64,000 nucleotides of DNA from Nostoc sp. NMS8 (GCF_017115045.1 NZ_JABXKK010000085.1:157596-221595); one strand, 5' to 3'. Positions 53,536-62,605 are shown, numbered from the stretch's first letter. Notes: a model not told the origin generated them from the sequence alone. Numbers and translations: made by a program.

Positions 53536-54164
53536 AAAATTTCTTCCTGGTTAAGTATGCCCCAGAAATTCTTCAGCATACTCTCGAACATCTATTTTTA
53601 GTAGGAATCGCGATCGGAATTGCCATACTTGTAGGCATTCCACTAGGTATTTTAATTACACGTAAAACTTATCTTCGCCAACCAATTCTTGGCATAGCAA
53701 ATATTTTCCAAACTATTCCTAGTTTGGCACTTTTTGGTTTACTCATTCCGGTTCCTATAATTGGCGGAATTGGTGCAGTCCCAGCAATTGTTGCCCTGAC
53801 TGTATATTCCTTGCTGCCGATAATTCGTAACACTTACACAGGTATTACTAGCGTCGATCCAGCGATTCGAGAAGCTGGCAGAGGTATGGGGATGACAGAT
53901 AGACAATTGTTATTACAAGTTGAGATTCCCTTGGCAATGGGAATAATTTTGGCAGGAGTGCGAGTAGCAACAGTAATCGCCATAGGTATTGCAACCATTG
54001 CAGCAGCGATTGGTGCTGGTGGTTTGGGAGTGTTTATTTTTCGCGGCATATCTGTAGTTAACGATCAGTTAATTTTAGCTGGTGCAGTTCCGGCGGCAGT
54101 AATTGCATTACTGGCTGACTTTGCAATTGGCTGGTTGGAGAATAAATTAAAAATTAAAAATTAA
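53532..54164 (+). CDS. ABC transporter permease, OpuB/ProW type
   Basis: This protein of about 210 residues has five to six membrane spans. It contains GIPLGILITRKTYLRQPILG, a FQTIPSLALFGLLIPVPIIG block and the EAA-type loop EAGRGMGMTDRQLLLQVEIP. The ATG at 53532 overlaps the ATPase stop (ATGA), a better start than the one nine codons upstream. It forms the membrane channel, probably as a homodimer because a single permease gene is present. The overlap with both neighbours points to strict co-translation. Confidence 0.9.
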   Translation: MKNFFLVKYAPEILQHTLEHLFLVGIAIGIAILVGIPLGILITRKTYLRQPILGIANIFQTIPSLALFGLLIPVPIIGGIGAVPAIVALTVYSLLPIIRNTYTGITSVDPAIREAGRGMGMTDRQLLLQVEIPLAMGIILAGVRVATVIAIGIATIAAAIGAGGLGVFIFRGISVVNDQLILAGAVPAAVIALLADFAIGWLENKLKIKN

Positions 54165-55066
54165 TGAAAAGATTTTTCACACTTTGCTGTTTAACTTTTA
54201 CTTTGTTACTACTAATCACGAGCTGCACACCAAATTTAAATAGTAATAACGGTGGTAATATAATTGTTGCTTCCAAAGATTTTACAGAACAAGATATTTT
54301 AGGTGAACTATTAGCACAGCAAATCGAGGCGACAACTAATTTAAAAGTAGCTCGTCGCCCTCGTCTGGGTGGTTCATTTGTTTGTCATAGTGCTATTACT
54401 GCTGGTAAAATTGATGCTTATATTGAGTATACAGGCACAGCTTTTACTGCAATTTTAAAGCAGAAAACAGTTAATGATCCGAAAGAAGTTTATGAAAGAT
54501 TAAAACAAGCATACTCTCAGCAATTTAAGCTGGAGGTAATGCCAAGCTTGGGTTTTGAAAATACTTTTGCGATGATTGTTCGGGGTGAGGATGCCAAACG
54601 CTACAACATTCAAACTCTCTCGGAAGCTACTCAATATACACCACAGTGGCGTGGTGGTTTCGGCTACGAATTTTTAGAACGGGAAGATGGTTTTCCAGGA
54701 TTAGCTAAAACTTACAATTTACGTTTTGCTAAATCTCCCCAAATTATGGACTTGGGTTTAATATATCGCGCTTTGATTCAAAAACAAGTGGATATGGTAG
54801 CGGGTAATTCCACTGACGGACAGATTTCTCGCTTAGGTTTAGTTGTACTCAAGGATGATAAACATTATTTTCCACCTTACGAAACTGTACCAATTGTTCG
54901 ACAAGAAATATTAAAAAAGTATCCCGAATTAAAAACAGCGATCGCTTCCCTTGCTGGAAAGATTTCAGCAGATGAAATGCGGCAGTTAAACTATTTAGTT
55001 GAAGGAGAATTACGGGATATTAAAGATGTTGTCCAAGAGTTTCGTAAATTGAAGGGATTAAAATAA
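54164..55066 (+). CDS. ABC substrate-binding lipoprotein, OpuBC/ProX type
   Basis: A 300-residue lipoprotein with signal peptide MKRFFTLCCLTFTLLLLITS and a lipobox LITSC. The mature part starts IIVASKDFTEQDILGELLAQ and keeps the family blocks KIDAYIEYTGTAFTAIL, MPSLGFENTFAMIV, VDMVAGNSTDGQI and PPYETVPIVR. It should capture glycine betaine, choline or a related osmolyte outside the membrane and deliver it to the permease. The start codon shares one base with the permease stop. The exact ligand is not certain. Confidence 0.9.
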   Translation: MKRFFTLCCLTFTLLLLITSCTPNLNSNNGGNIIVASKDFTEQDILGELLAQQIEATTNLKVARRPRLGGSFVCHSAITAGKIDAYIEYTGTAFTAILKQKTVNDPKEVYERLKQAYSQQFKLEVMPSLGFENTFAMIVRGEDAKRYNIQTLSEATQYTPQWRGGFGYEFLEREDGFPGLAKTYNLRFAKSPQIMDLGLIYRALIQKQVDMVAGNSTDGQISRLGLVVLKDDKHYFPPYETVPIVRQEILKKYPELKTAIASLAGKISADEMRQLNYLVEGELRDIKDVVQEFRKLKGLK

Positions 55067-55110
55067 AACGCACCAAAATGAGATGGTACGTTACGGAAAA
55101 ATTAATAAGT

Positions 55111-55740
55111 CTACTGTTGTCCACGCAAAAAGTTCTTTAACCACCTAATGACTTCACTTGTTGTTTGCTCATTAGCCATTTGGAGACATTGCTGCACAAT
55201 TTCTCTGACGTTAGGAAAGTAGCTGCTTTCGGTAAGCACATAACTTGCTCCCTCCAATCGATAAATTAATAACCGATTACTCTTTAATATCCAAACTTCT
55301 GGCACTCGATATGGCAAAAAATCGTTAACGTCGGTGTAGCTTGTTACATCTATTTCAATTGCTAAATCTGGTGGTGGATCTGACTCCCAATCAATCCTTT
55401 TTTTGCCTACTACGGCTCTGCAATTTTCAATGTAAAAGCAAAAGTCTGGCTCAATACCACTAATTTCTGGCAAACTCATGGTAATGGGCGTAAATGACTC
55501 GTATATGCGGTTTAAGTGATCCAGCAAAACCTTAGCAATATCTGCCAGCAAACTCGCATCTCTTCCATGCTCTGGTAGCGGTGCCATCAGTAAAATTTCT
55601 CCAGGGCGATATTTAATGCGAGGCGAGGAGCGATCACCTAGTTGCTGACTCAATACTTGATAGTCTTGCCAGTTTCCCAAAAGTTTCAACAGCGCGCCAG
55701 GTGGTAACTCAATTTTTTGTGGTGTAATTACAGTGTCCAT
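55111..55740 (-). CDS. Uma2-family (DUF820) restriction-endonuclease-fold protein
   Basis: This 209-residue protein, with its start set at MDTVITPQ, has the PD-(D/E)xK core of the Uma2 family: EPDFCFYIEN, DPPPDLAIEIDVTSYTD (catalytic Asp and Glu-x-Asp) and YRVPEVWILKSNRLLIYRL. Such proteins are very abundant in cyanobacteria and are suspected transposon- or mobile-element-associated nucleases of unknown role. A longer frame to 55845 adds 35 residues that do not resemble the family. It is convergent with the osmolyte operon. Confidence 0.85.
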   Translation of the reverse strand: MDTVITPQKIELPPGALLKLLGNWQDYQVLSQQLGDRSSPRIKYRPGEILLMAPLPEHGRDASLLADIAKVLLDHLNRIYESFTPITMSLPEISGIEPDFCFYIENCRAVVGKKRIDWESDPPPDLAIEIDVTSYTDVNDFLPYRVPEVWILKSNRLLIYRLEGASYVLTESSYFPNVREIVQQCLQMANEQTTSEVIRWLKNFLRGQQ

Positions 55741-55864
55741 ATTAGCCACATTGTAGATATTACCCGCATTTTTACATGGAAGATGAGCGATCACCAGATT
55801 CAGGAATTCAATGAGGGGATGAGGCAGTAAAGAAGATGAGGACAATAACTACTGCCTAATGCTC

Positions 55865-56128
55865 TTATTGATTTTGAATTGTTGACTCTGCATAGCTGCT
55901 GGTACCAAACTCGTTTGCCCGTGCGCTAGGTACTAGTGTCCAGCCTGCTTTGATCAGTTTTTGATAAGTTGCCCAACCTTTAGAACCACCTTCTATTTTA
56001 TAATCGGGGACTGCCAAATGTCCAAAAGCTGTGTAGGGACGCCAAGGTTGATTGGGTTCTGCCTGCAAATACAAAATTTTTTCTCCATCGCCACTAGACT
56101 TAGATAACCAGCACATTTGTCGAGGCAT
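55865..56128 (-). CDS. small conserved hypothetical protein
   Basis: The 87-residue protein begins MPRQMCWLSKSSGDGEKILY and contains WRPYTAFGHLAVPDYKIEGG and WATYQKLIKAGWTLV. The start at 56128 is decided by GGAG six bases upstream; an earlier in-frame ATG at 56191 adds 21 residues without family look. The pattern resembles short cyanobacterial proteins of unknown function. No signal peptide or catalytic motif. It is 124 bp upstream of the Uma2-family gene on the same strand. Confidence 0.68.
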   Translation of the reverse strand: MPRQMCWLSKSSGDGEKILYLQAEPNQPWRPYTAFGHLAVPDYKIEGGSKGWATYQKLIKAGWTLVPSARANEFGTSSYAESTIQNQ

Positions 56129-56593
56129 TGCAAACTCCTTTACTTTTTGCTTATAAGCATGATACCAGGCTTTTGTCAAGAAAATTCTCACCCTTGTGGG
56201 GTAATTTTTTGCCTAATAGTTTAGACAAAATATAATTAAGTTATCCTGTAAGGGATAATTGCTTAAAAAGTCATACCTTGGAAGACTGCTGGTAGTAGTA
56301 CATCAAGATAAACAGCTTTGCCACACCTTCTTTATTAGGTGAGATTTTTCTAATGTTATCCGCGTTTTTTGCGATCGTGTGTAACAATAACTACTGTTTT
56401 GACTGAGGCTCGCAATCTGATGCCCCCCATATCGCCTGTGCCGAAAGAAGTCAGGCTGATGTATTTCTCACAACAGATAATAGACTCTTCAAAAAAGTCC
56501 AAAAAACCCTCAATTAATTAAATATTAAATAGAATAGCACTTAGCTAAAGCTAAATTTATCGTAAATTCAAGGGTTTAAGACCCCTATATCTC
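56129..56593. other. 465-bp intergenic region
   Basis: No gene is visible. It has scattered AT-rich stretches and one GCGATCG octamer, with an ACAATAACTACTG string also found at 55842-55855. This could be remnant DNA, but I cannot tie it to a gene. A family A repeat follows. Confidence 0.35.
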
Positions 56594-56665
56594 AATACGG
56601 TTCAGATAAGCTAAAAACACTTGTAGAGACGGCGATTTATCGCTTCTTGAAAACCCAAGCGTATT
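56594..56665. repeat. family A repeat, degenerate
   Basis: The left end AATACGGTTC is intact, the centre GAGACGGCGATTTATCGC matches other copies, and the right end is degraded to AGCGTATT. Confidence 0.65.
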
Positions 56666-56801
56666 GCCCTATATCTACAATAGAGGATAAGTTTCTGTCG
56701 GGGTTTAAATCTCCGCCTGAAATGTCTTCAATTTTGAATTTTGAATTGTTAAATACCCGACTTATTCAAAAAGTCAGGTATCTGGACACCAACTTGGGTT
56801 A

Positions 56802-57401
56802 TTAGAAGGATGGAGCGTACAATTTATCGCCGACAATCTCGCGAATTGTCTCTACTAGTTGGCTGTATGCAAAGTTAGATAAAACTGGTTTTGCTGTTTG
56901 CAAGTGAATTGATCGATCTAAATCAATCCATGACTTACAGCCGCCGTACTTAGCGTAATAGGGAATTTCTTGCTCTTGGGGCAGTTTGTAAGTCCGCAGG
57001 AGGAGAATATAAAGGGGTTGACGTGGTTTCCATTTGAGGCGATCGCTAATAAAATGCTCGTTCCAAATATGGAAAGGAAGCAAGGTGTTGACAATAGACT
57101 CGTCACTTACTGGCAAAATATCGGTAATTTCAGCCCAACTGCCGATGCGAACTGTTTCAGGATGCCAGCCTGATGTTACTGGATAGACACTATTGGCATA
57201 CTCAGCTTTCAGCATGAAAGCTTGTTGATGTTCATAAGTAGGGTAAAGCAAAATTTGCTTGTGGGCAACTTGGAAGTGTCCATTTCGTTCATGGATACCG
57301 CCTTTGCGGAGCAACATAATTGTTTTGCCACTTTCCAAAGCATTTACGGCAACTGCCCATTCTTTGAGGGCATCAAAAGTTGTAGTCAATTCCATCAGCA
57401 T
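56802..57401 (-). CDS. DUF1802 family protein
   Basis: A 199-residue protein with the DUF1802 (COG4293) pattern: DALKEWAVAVNALESGKTIM, LLRKGGIHERNGHF near residue 33, FLLYPTYEHQ-like block, FHIWNEHFISDRLKWKP and YGGCKSWIDLDRSI. The family is common in cyanobacteria and some bacteria; its function is unknown, though gene neighbourhoods in other genomes suggest nucleic-acid roles. No signal or membrane segment. Length is normal. An ATG two codons downstream is also possible. Confidence 0.85.
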   Translation of the reverse strand: MLMELTTTFDALKEWAVAVNALESGKTIMLLRKGGIHERNGHFQVAHKQILLYPTYEHQQAFMLKAEYANSVYPVTSGWHPETVRIGSWAEITDILPVSDESIVNTLLPFHIWNEHFISDRLKWKPRQPLYILLLRTYKLPQEQEIPYYAKYGGCKSWIDLDRSIHLQTAKPVLSNFAYSQLVETIREIVGDKLYAPSF

Positions 57402-57488
57402 CTACTGTAACTCTGATTTAATTTGAAGCTAAGACCGATAAAGTATGAAACTATCCAAGGGATTGAATTGGGAAGCAGTTATGGAAAA

Positions 57489-57517
57489 GCGATGTCTACG
57501 ACGGGCTACGCCTACGC
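57489..57517. repeat. dispersed repeat (GCGAT...CGGGCTACGCCTACGC)
   Basis: The same 29-base repeat as in the GT4 gene at 6811-6840. Here it lies in non-coding DNA before the aldo/keto reductase pseudogene. Confidence 0.65.
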
Positions 57518-57551
57518 TAAGTACAACTGAAGTCAAAATCACACCCATCTA

Positions 57552-58065
57552 ATGGGAACTTGGCAAGCTGGTAAAAGAATGTGGGTAGGAATGCTGACTC
57601 GATTAAAAGCATCCGAGTCGCTTATGAAGCTAGTATCACAACAATAGATACTGCTGAAGTATATGGTGAAGGACACTTTGAGCGAATTGTCGCTGAAGCT
57701 TTATTCTGATGTGCGAACTCATGTGGAATATGCCACGAAAGTTTTTGCTAACCATGTAAAGTATGAACAAGTGATTGAAGCTTGCGATCGCTCCCTAACC
57801 AAACAAGCCTTAGAAAAACTGCGTCCTATAGCCCTTCTTTATAATTGTACCTTTGCTCAGTTAGCTTTGGACTGGTTAATTGTTCAACCACAAACAAATG
57901 CGTAGACGCGCAGCGGCTTGTCGTCAGATATCGTTGGGGCACGTTATCCTGAACAACAACGCCTTAGCCGCCAAAATCAAGCTTTCTGTCGCCGAATTGG
58001 CAGAAATTGATACCATCTTGATAACAGTCAAATTATGTGGAATTGGTGACAATACAGATTGCTGA
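57552..58065 (+). pseudogene. aldo/keto reductase pseudogene
   Basis: Pieces of an aldo/keto reductase lie in different frames: MGTWQAGKRMW, then IRVAYEASITTIDTAEVYGE (with the catalytic Asp and Tyr), then VEYATKVFANHVKYEQVIEA. A large middle part is missing. The C-terminal third follows (LRPIALLYNCTFAQLALDWL) and stops at 57903-57905, where repeat DNA (GTAGACGCGCAGCGGCTTGT) interrupts. IKLSVAELAEIDTIL is the last piece. At least two frameshifts, one deletion and one insertion make it non-functional. Confidence 0.82.
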
Positions 58066-58460
58066 GTCATGCCGATCTCTCCAAGATCCCTTTAACTTTC
58101 TTAGAAAGAAGGCTAGGGATCAAATCTATAGCTTTAGATTGCAAAATCTAACAAAACATCAACTTTAGTAAACCAAGGATTGCAACTCACGAACTAAGTG
58201 ATAAATTAGTTAGTAGGACACCAAATAAAAGAAAACCAAACAAAAAAGGTCAATGACTTAGTGTCCCCTTGTCATAAGACCAAGCAAAGTTCAGCATATC
58301 AAATATTATGAAAGTGGCAAAAAGCCTAATTGTAGAAGGCAAAGCCAAATCCTAAAGCGGAAAAGCGCAGGAATGCTGAGTTTGTTAGTTATTCAGTCCA
58401 CTTTAGTTATTAACCTTCAGTTAGTTAATTAGTTTAAAATTGAAATCTGTAAACTCGATA
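58066..58460. ncRNA. possible small RNA region
   Basis: No coding frame is seen. The region ends at a good hairpin (58461-58486) with no gene upstream to terminate, and contains AGCGGAAAAGCGC and GGCAAAAAGCC short stems. This could be an untranslated RNA gene, or the hairpin could merely be the leftover terminator of the pseudogene. I recognise no known RNA family. Confidence 0.25.
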
Positions 58461-58488
58461 AAACCTGGTCAACCTCGACCAGGTTTTT
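58461..58488 (+). terminator. hairpin terminator-like structure
   Basis: A perfect 10-bp stem AAACCTGGTC / GACCAGGTTT with loop AACCTC, followed by TT and then GGTATTTT. It reads as a terminator of plus-strand transcription from the region above and insulates the lipoprotein gene. Confidence 0.6.
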
Positions 58489-58656
58489 GGTATTTTATTG
58501 TGATATCTTTGTCTTCATACCTTTCGGTTAACAAAAAATAGTTAATCTACTTAATAAATCTAAAGTTTTTTACAATATAAACTTCAATTCAGACTATGGT
58601 GATTTTTCCAGCAGGGAATAAAATAAGACAGCAACATATCCTGCTAGGAGAATTTG

Positions 58657-59376
58657 ATGAAAACTTATAGCTTTTTAAAACAAATTACTACAGCTATTGT
58701 TATAGCGACCCTTTCTTTTTCTTGTAAGTCTTCTATTAGCAGAACTGCCGAACAAGCAAAAGCAACTGACAAACCGCAACCACAACCAAATATTGTCTAT
58801 GGCGATTTAATTATTAAAGAACAATCAGATTATCTGATGATTCCCGTTGCTGTTTCAGAGCAAAACAAAGATAAAGGAATTGATTTAAAAATTTCACGTT
58901 CTTATGAAAATGAAAGAAGTAACCAATTGTATAACATCATCTTTTATCAAAAACAAAGTGGCGAAGCTCATCTTTTATTAAATAAAAAAGCCATTATCAA
59001 CTCCTTCGATTTGTTGGAAGTCAAAGCAGCACAGAAGCCAACTACAAGAGTTTGGTTGTATAAAATCATTGACAAAGACACAAATACAGATACAAAATTC
59101 AACAGTGAAGATGCAACTATTGGCTATCTTTCTGATTTATCAGGTAAAAACCTCCAGCAAATTACCCCAGACAATACTAGAATCATCAATTGGGTTGTTG
59201 TTCCTGGTCAAAATGCACTTTTTATAAAAATTATCAAAGACTCAGATAATAATAAAAAGTTTACAGCAGAAGACAAAACAAATTTTGTGAGGGTTAACCT
59301 CAATAAAATCAGTATGGGAACTGAGATAATTAGTGACCAAATCGAGCAAGAAATTAAATCATATATTTTTAAATAA
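58657..59376 (+). CDS. lipoprotein with calcium-loop-like motifs
   Basis: The protein has 239 residues and a signal peptide (SFLKQITTAIVIATLSFSC) with the lipobox Cys near residue 23. The mature part has NIVYGDLIIKEQSDYLMIPV and two Asp-rich loops, DKDTNTDTKFNSED (about 139-152) and DSDNNKKFTAED (about 195-206), which resemble EF-hand or dockerin-type calcium loops. It ends with a helix, ISDQIEQEIKSYIF. AGGAG six bases before the ATG at 58657 fixes the start; a TTG just upstream is also in frame. The family is unrecognised. Likely membrane-anchored and facing the periplasm. Confidence 0.75.
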   Translation: MKTYSFLKQITTAIVIATLSFSCKSSISRTAEQAKATDKPQPQPNIVYGDLIIKEQSDYLMIPVAVSEQNKDKGIDLKISRSYENERSNQLYNIIFYQKQSGEAHLLLNKKAIINSFDLLEVKAAQKPTTRVWLYKIIDKDTNTDTKFNSEDATIGYLSDLSGKNLQQITPDNTRIINWVVVPGQNALFIKIIKDSDNNKKFTAEDKTNFVRVNLNKISMGTEIISDQIEQEIKSYIFK

Positions 59377-59382
59377 GGGAAC

Positions 59383-59460
59383 TCCAAGAAATAAATTATC
59401 CAATATTTTGGGGCGGGCATCTTGCCCGCCTTATCAACTGGGCAGGCGAGACGCTCACTT
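59383..59460. repeat. dispersed repeat (AAATAAATTATCCAAT + GGCGGGC hairpin)
   Basis: The first 22 bases equal those at 20805-20826. A GGCGGGC/GCCCGCC hairpin (59412-59430) follows. It lies between the lipoprotein gene and the convergent hydrolase gene. Confidence 0.65.
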
Positions 59461-60391
59461 ACTTAGACAAAACCCAATCGCGTAAAAATTGATTAATTGT
59501 ATCGGGTATTTCATCATGAGGACAATGACCTGCTGTTAAGAAATGCTCTGTGAGTTGAGGACAATATTGACGAAATTTTTGAGAACGTTCTTTAGTATTC
59601 ATCCAAGGATCGGCTTCTCCCCATAGCATCAATAAAGAACAAGTTAATTGCTTTAACAGCACATCAACTTTTTCCCCTTGAGGACTGCTAAAAACTGAAA
59701 CAAATACATCCAATGCACCTGCATCAAAAGCGGGACGAGAAATTTCTTCTACCAATTGGTCTGTAACAGCACTTTTATCAAGATATACCTTTTCTAAAGT
59801 TTGGCGAATTACCCAACGTTGTCGCACGTATTGAAATAACACAAACTGAGCTAAAGGTTGTTGAAAAATCCACTTAACTGAGTCACCCAAGAGTTTCTCT
59901 AAAGAAGAGGGTTGTTTGGGTGGCTGAATTTCGCTTTGCAAAGCTTCCGATTCAGATGTCGGCTGGCTGTCGCTAAAAGGCCCGGCACTATTGAGCAATA
60001 CTAATCCAGCTACGCTGTCAGGACGTTGAGCGGCAACACATAAGCAAGCATAACCACCAAGGGAATTACCTGCTAATACTGTTTTTTGACCAATCACTTC
60101 GCTGATAAAATCATGGAGTTGATCGCGCCATAAGTCGCCACTGTACTGCAATTTTGGTTTTGCCGATCGCCCGAATCCCAAAAGGTCGATCGCAAATACT
60201 TCAAAATCTTGACACAATCCTGTGATATTCTTGCGCCAGTGGTCTGTAGAAGCACCAAATCCATGTACCAAAAGCAAGGGCGGACGTTGCGTTTGTTTCT
60301 CTCCCGCACGCACGTAGTAAACGTTGTGCCCGCGCCACTGCCAATATTTACCAGGAATTGGAATTGTAGAGGGGGCTGTAGTTGCGTGCAT
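59459..60391 (-). CDS. alpha/beta hydrolase
   Basis: This 310-residue protein has the alpha/beta-hydrolase fold: LLVHGFGASTDHWRKNI (oxyanion region), nucleophile elbow VLAGNSLGGYACL (GNSLGG, Ser nucleophile), LLMLWGEADPWMN (acid Asp) and AGHCPHDEIPD (catalytic His). The cap (about 165-230) is typical of the plant pheophytinase/YcfX-like group seen in cyanobacteria. Substrate could be a chlorophyll catabolite, lipid or small ester; it cannot be fixed. Divergent from aroE with 105 bp between starts. Confidence 0.88.
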   Translation of the reverse strand: MHATTAPSTIPIPGKYWQWRGHNVYYVRAGEKQTQRPPLLLVHGFGASTDHWRKNITGLCQDFEVFAIDLLGFGRSAKPKLQYSGDLWRDQLHDFISEVIGQKTVLAGNSLGGYACLCVAAQRPDSVAGLVLLNSAGPFSDSQPTSESEALQSEIQPPKQPSSLEKLLGDSVKWIFQQPLAQFVLFQYVRQRWVIRQTLEKVYLDKSAVTDQLVEEISRPAFDAGALDVFVSVFSSPQGEKVDVLLKQLTCSLLMLWGEADPWMNTKERSQKFRQYCPQLTEHFLTAGHCPHDEIPDTINQFLRDWVLSK

Positions 60392-60496
60392 GATTTAAAT
60401 AAAGAAATGTTAAGGAGCTTTTAATAATTGTAGGCTAGGTGGGGGAGTGGTGACTGGAGACAAAAGGGATGAGCTATGACAAATGACAAATAACAA

Positions 60497-61420
60497 ATGA
60501 CAAAAGAAATTACCGGGAAAACTAAATTACTAGGAGTCATTGGACATCCGGTGGAGCATTCACTGTCACCAGTGATGCATAATGCAGCGTTAGCGAAGCT
60601 CGTCGTTGGCGAAGCCTCTCGTAGAGAAGACATCGCACAATTAGGATTAGATTACATTTATCTACCTTTTCCGATTGAACCACAAAATTTAGAGGTGGCG
60701 ATCGCAGGTTTCGCGGCTGTTGGTGTTGTTGGCTTTAGTGTCACAATCCCTCACAAACAGGCAATCATCCCCCTCCTCTCAGAAATTACTCCCCTGGCTC
60801 AAACTATTGGTGCAGTAAATACGGTTAGCCGCCAAAATAACCAATGGGTAGGCACAAATACAGATATAGAAGGATTTATCGCTCCTTTGCAGACAACATA
60901 TAAACAAGATTGGAGTCAGAAGGTAGCGGTAATTTTAGGCAATGGTGGTGCAGCCAGAGCAGTTGTAGCAGGTTGTATTCAGCTAGGTTTTGCCCAAATT
61001 CATGTTGTTGGACGCAATATGCGGAAATTAGAAGAATTCCGCAATAGTTGGAGCAATTCATCCCTAGCTGAGAAATTCCAAGTTCATCAATGGGAGGAAT
61101 TACCAAAGCTCATTCCCCAAGCCAATCTGCTGGTAAACACAACTCCGATTGGGATGTATCCCAAAGTTGATGAATCGCCTTTGAGTGTAGAAGAAATAGC
61201 AAATTTACCAACAGGTGCGATCGCTTACGATTTAATATACATTCCTAAACCGACGCAATTTCTCCAACAGGCACAAAAACAAGGCGCAATTGGAATCGAT
61301 GGATTAGAAATGCTAGTTCAACAAGGGGTAGCAGCATTAAAAATCTGGTTGCAGCAGGAAACTTTGCCTGTAGAAGTAATGCGCCAAGCATTACAAAATC
61401 ATCTGGGTTTAGGGAAATGA
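60497..61420 (+). CDS. aroE: shikimate dehydrogenase with repeat-encoded insert
   Basis: This 307-residue enzyme has the shikimate site HSLSPVMHN, SVTIPHK with the catalytic Lys, NTDIEGF with the catalytic Asp, and VILGNGGAARAVVAG plus GRNMRKLEE for NADPH. It ends IDGLEMLVQQG. It reduces 3-dehydroshikimate in aromatic amino acid synthesis. Residues about 34-47 (KLVVGEASRREDIA) interrupt the usual MHNAALA-QLGLDYIYLPF junction and are encoded by a dispersed repeat related to the one at 15590-15640. The core motifs are intact, so the enzyme should tolerate the insert. Its single-copy, essential nature makes this notable. Confidence 0.92.
   Translation: MTKEITGKTKLLGVIGHPVEHSLSPVMHNAALAKLVVGEASRREDIAQLGLDYIYLPFPIEPQNLEVAIAGFAAVGVVGFSVTIPHKQAIIPLLSEITPLAQTIGAVNTVSRQNNQWVGTNTDIEGFIAPLQTTYKQDWSQKVAVILGNGGAARAVVAGCIQLGFAQIHVVGRNMRKLEEFRNSWSNSSLAEKFQVHQWEELPKLIPQANLLVNTTPIGMYPKVDESPLSVEEIANLPTGAIAYDLIYIPKPTQFLQQAQKQGAIGIDGLEMLVQQGVAALKIWLQQETLPVEVMRQALQNHLGLGK
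60595..60636. repeat. in-frame repeat insert in aroE
   Basis: AAGCTCGTCGTTGGCGAAGC then CTCTCGTAGAGAAGACATCG; 42 bases, a multiple of three with no stop in the gene's frame. Related to 15590-15640. Confidence 0.8.
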
Positions 61421-61813
61421 AAGTTCTATAGGACAATACAGTTTAGAATGAGCAACAAAACACTTGTAGAGACGGCGATTTATCGCGTCTCGAAAACCCA
61501 AAATTGTTGCCAGTAGCCCGTCAGTTAGTGAATAACATTCCTCTAAGTAGGTAGGCACAAATTAACCTAATAACTATGTAACCAAATGTAAAATCTTCAA
61601 AGTCCTTGTGATTGTAACTCTTGCAGACGCACTCGCGTTCGTTACACTCCGTTTCACGGGCAATGAGATACTTATAAATTTTCCCACCCACCTACTTACT
61701 GGAAACTTTTTTGATAGTTCAAAAATTATCATGGCTCAATCAAAAGCCATTTTATAAACTTCTAAATCTTTACGATCTTTAATAACTTGTTCTCCCCCAT
61801 CTCCCTCAAATGA
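61421..61813. other. 393-bp convergent intergenic region
   Basis: Between aroE and sigF, which converge. It begins with a family A element (61435 to about 61527) and holds a GCACTCGCGTTCGTTACACT fragment. The remainder is AT-rich. No gene seen. Confidence 0.5.
61435..61527. repeat. family A repeat
   Basis: The left end is AATACAGTTT, the centre GAGACGGCGATTTATCGCGT and a GTTGCCAGTAGCCC block as in 51811-51909. The right end is degraded. Confidence 0.7.
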
Positions 61814-62605
61814 CTACGAACCAGTGGGCATTATCTGTGGTTGCAAATAGCAAATCAAATCTTGAATTCCCTTTTGGAGATAGCGCGTTACTGTCATTGG
61901 GCTAGTACCAATATTTTTAGCGGCATCCTTGCGAGAAAGTTCCTTCAAAAATACCATTTCAACTGCCATGCGGGGCTTTTCTTCCAACATATTGATTGCG
62001 CCTTGGAGTTGTTGGCGTTCTTCTTCTTGTTGCAGAAGCACATGAGAACGAGGACAAGGAAGTGCCTCACCCAAGGTTATTTGACAATCAACATAGTTAA
62101 CTGCGGTTGCATCTAAACTCAAAGGCATCCGGTTTTGAGCCGCTAACTTGGTTTCTTGCCATTCTTGCACAGATACCCGGAGTTGGCTGGCAATTTCAGC
62201 ATCCTTGGGCGGGCGACCTAAAGAGATTGACAAGTCCTTGCGAATCTTTTGTCCTTCATTATACAATTCTTGCCAACGACGAGGAATTTTTAATAGAGTA
62301 CTGCGATCGCGCAAAAAATGCAGCATCTCACCGCGAATATATGGCACTGCAAAGGAACTAAAAGCATATCCTTGGCTAGGGTCGAAGCGCTCAATTGCCC
62401 TAATTAAACCAAAATAACCAATTTGTTCTAAATCTTCATAAGGTTCGTTACATTGATGGCTAAATTTATGAGCCATCTTTCGCACTAAGCCAGTATGTAA
62501 CTGTACAAGTTTATTACGAAGTTTAATAGAAGGATTCTGGTGGTACAAGTGTAATAATTCTATACCATCAGTTCGTAAAGAGGACTCACTTGTTGCCATA
62601 TACAT
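61814..62605 (-). CDS. sigF: RNA polymerase sigma factor SigF (group 3)
   Basis: This 263-residue sigma-70 group 3 factor has region 2 (YEDLEQIGYFGLIRAIERFD, AFSSFAVPYIRGEMLHFLRD), region 3 (KIPRRWQELYNEGQKIRKDL, LGRPPKDAEIASQL) and region 4 (LSRKDAAKNIGTSPMTVTRY). The match to the SigB/SigF family and the FLRDRSTLLKIPRR block fit cyanobacterial SigF, which in Synechocystis controls pilus and motility genes. No anti-sigma gene is next to it. Length is typical. Either of two ATG codons (62605, 62599) may be used. Confidence 0.9.
   Translation of the reverse strand: MYMATSESSLRTDGIELLHLYHQNPSIKLRNKLVQLHTGLVRKMAHKFSHQCNEPYEDLEQIGYFGLIRAIERFDPSQGYAFSSFAVPYIRGEMLHFLRDRSTLLKIPRRWQELYNEGQKIRKDLSISLGRPPKDAEIASQLRVSVQEWQETKLAAQNRMPLSLDATAVNYVDCQITLGEALPCPRSHVLLQQEEERQQLQGAINMLEEKPRMAVEMVFLKELSRKDAAKNIGTSPMTVTRYLQKGIQDLICYLQPQIMPTGS

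Noticed and set aside
57663..58065. Two short plus-strand frames as real genes
   Set aside because: They are pieces of one aldo/keto reductase in different frames with a deletion; treated as a pseudogene.
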